A stretch of 64,000 bases of DNA, from assembly GCA_002633005.1 (NCBI GenBank), contig NMRA01000111.1:402866-466865 (forward strand), read 5' to 3'. Both the position numbers and the translations under genes were made by a program. A model generated the notes under the pieces. The model did no database searches and had not been told where the DNA came from. It saw only the letters and a program-made list of their open reading frames with translations. Positions 55,201-58,200 of this stretch are shown piece by piece. Each line of letters begins with the position of its first letter. Position 1 is the first letter of the stretch. This DNA is from Phoronis australis. Lineage: Eukaryota > Phoronida > Phoronidae.

Positions 55201-58200
55201 CAGTATTATCCTGCTTACACTTTGTTTGCTCTGCGAGTTGTTGATTATAGCAATGTTGTCATCAAACTCTTACAGCCGATTTCGCAAAGGTGGTTTAAAT
55301 TTTAACCTGGTTTAAACTGGACTTAGACCAGGTTTAAAGGAAATCTGCATTTCATAAAGGTGGCTTAACTTTTAGTTCAGTGGTTTAACTCCAATTTAGA
55401 CCTGGTCTAAGTCAGTTTTCATTTCACCAACGAGGTCTACATTCCTTAGACCTGTATTAAAATTTTAAACCAGGCTTAACTTTATACTTGGTCAAAGACA
55501 GGTTAAATACTATTAAATATGGCAGACTTGTATGATATAGGTGCAACTGAATATGCATTTACGACGCAGTTTTAGAGCGAGAACGGGCTTATTGCAATAT
55601 TCCGTCTAAGGACTATGCAAGATTAAATGTAACAGGGGGATCAAGAATTTTTAAAAGGAGGGCCTGGGTCAACAATTTGAACATCATAAATTTGATATCA
55701 CTAAAGTCAAGGGAAAGGGGAGTCCGGACACCTTGAACCACTGGATCCGCTTATACGTAGACCAGTACGTATTGAAGGGTGTCGTTCGGATTCCTCAGAA
55801 TGTGACGGGTCGAGCAGAGCGTCATCGTCGTCACGGCTTTGACTAAAAAGGCATCTAATGATTCTTCTGACCGAGCTCCATCTTAATTGGTCCCTGATAT
55901 AAGGTTGCCGGGCAGGGTTCCTGCCCCCTTTTTGGACACAAAAATAAACAGTCAAATGACACGAAATAAAGTTGTGCACTTACCATGTTGCGGCTAATTG
56001 TGAGCAATTGCATTAATGTGTGTACGTGTGTTGGACACAATCATTACAATGTGAAAAAAGGCCCTCTCTGGATATCCTAGATCTGCCACTGGGTCCCTTA
56101 CAGTTTTTCCTCGCAAATTTTTCATTGATAAAATTTTCTTTCTTACAATTAACAGTGGGTCGCTGCATTTCTCCGATAGTGGGAACTGTGCAGTAAGTCT
56201 GGAGCATTTATATCTCCAAGCCTGCTGCTTACGTTGACTTGATTTGGCACCAAATTTTTTTATTCTCTGTAAAATTAGCTTTTTCTCTGATCAGTTAAGG
56301 GAGGGAAATTTTTCGCAAATGTCTGCACGGATTCTACTTCTGTGTGCCATTGTCTACCCATATGATCAAGCTTTCATTAAAGCACTTTAAATTAGTACTT
56401 TCTGTGTTGGGTTAATCCAGATTGACACATTGTGATGGCTTGGATTCTTTCAACCTTGTTTTACTAAACCCTTTGCCTGGTCAAACAAAAACAGGCTTTC
56501 AGATTTTTAAACCACGTTGGTGAAATGCAAGTTCGGTCTAAATTAGACCAGGTTTAGGAAGACCAGGCTTAAGTCTTCAACTTGATTTTGTTAAACCACT
56601 TTTATGGAATTGGGTGCAAAGGTTTCACGGCTGTTACAGTAACTGTATTGACTTCCAAGTCTGTCAGTATGTATCGCGTGCACTCTTCACCCGTTTATGA
56701 GTGAACGCGTGCAAGTTTTACACCTTTACGCGCAGTTGTTTTACACGTTTACGCGTTAGGCGAACTTTTAAATTGATGCGGCTTTCGATTCCTGAGGCAA
56801 TGAACAAGATGACGTCAACGACCACGCATTTAACACGCCCATTTGATCTCGGCACTAACGAGTAAAATTCAGACTTGTATACGAGATGGCTAACAGGCGG
56901 CGAATATTGACAACATTTTGAGGGATTTGTAGAGAACTTAAGTCCACAAATACCGGCAATGTCAATGTATAACGAGGACTGCCATTCGGCAGGCACTTCA
57001 TGCCAACATAAATTATAGACAACAGATTCGCATCTCAGCCATTTTATTGTGTACTATCCTAGGGGAGGGGCCACTCTCCTAAATTATCAATTCCGTTTCC
57101 GGTTAGTGTATTGTGGCAACACAACAGCCCACCCTGATTAGCAGACATCATACTTGCAGGAAATAACATCAGATAATTTGGCCAGGTGTCGCTAGTGAAT
57201 AATGATGCCATTGCTTCTGTAGAAGCACAAATTTCGTCCATTGAAAGTATATGGAGTTCGTGGTCGATGTACTATATAGTCCATGATGCCAATCATGCGA
57301 GTTGAGGTCAAGCGCTTTTCAAGGTTGGACGTGAATGCGTTCAGAGGTCGCGTAATCTCGTATTCGCAGCACATCAACCCCTTGCAAAACAAATTAACGC
57401 ATAAATGACTCTACGTGAACGCATTGACCTGTAAAACCCCTACGCATTACCTTCTGACAAACTCGGAATTTCATGTAACTTCGAATGAACAAAAATGAAC
57501 TTACGAAAAGTATCGGTAATAATGTAATATACTTTCCCATTCTCCCACAGCCGACCCATGTAAGCTTTGCGGTTCTGTAAGAAAAGTCAACCGTATCTGT
57601 TGCAGGATTACTCATAAAATTGTCCATCAGTCGCTTCAAAAATGGGGTCCTTCTTCAAAGCCATACGGGAAATTACATGTATAAAGGAAGACATTTGTAT
57701 ATGCGAGGTCAGGGTTTTAATAATATCTATACCCGTGTACAATTATTCAGCTGTTACGAGAACGCAGAAATGAGCATGTAAAAAATCAATTGTTCAAAAT
57801 TTTCATTTGACTGGTTTGTCATCAATGATTTTTTAAAGTTTGCATGTCAAACTTTTTATTCTTCTTACTCATTAGGCTCTGTTTATGTCAACAGGATTTG
57901 CACTCAAAAGGACGAGATTCCGTGCATTGTTTACCCCCGGAATATCCCGCATATTCCTCGGCACATCAAAGGCTTAGTCGTGCCGTAACTGATTGAAATG
58001 AGCTGGCCCCCATTCCTAGGCATGGCAGAACGGGTTGGATGAGATAATTGCGCCTGTTTAGCGTACGACTTGCCAAGTCGAAAAAAGAAACAATAAGTAA
58101 GGCTAAAAATGAGTGCTTTCAAAACTGTACAAAGAATATGAATTTTTAAATTCGATACATTATAATAAATTAGCAAACAGGTTTTCTTCAGCATCGCGGC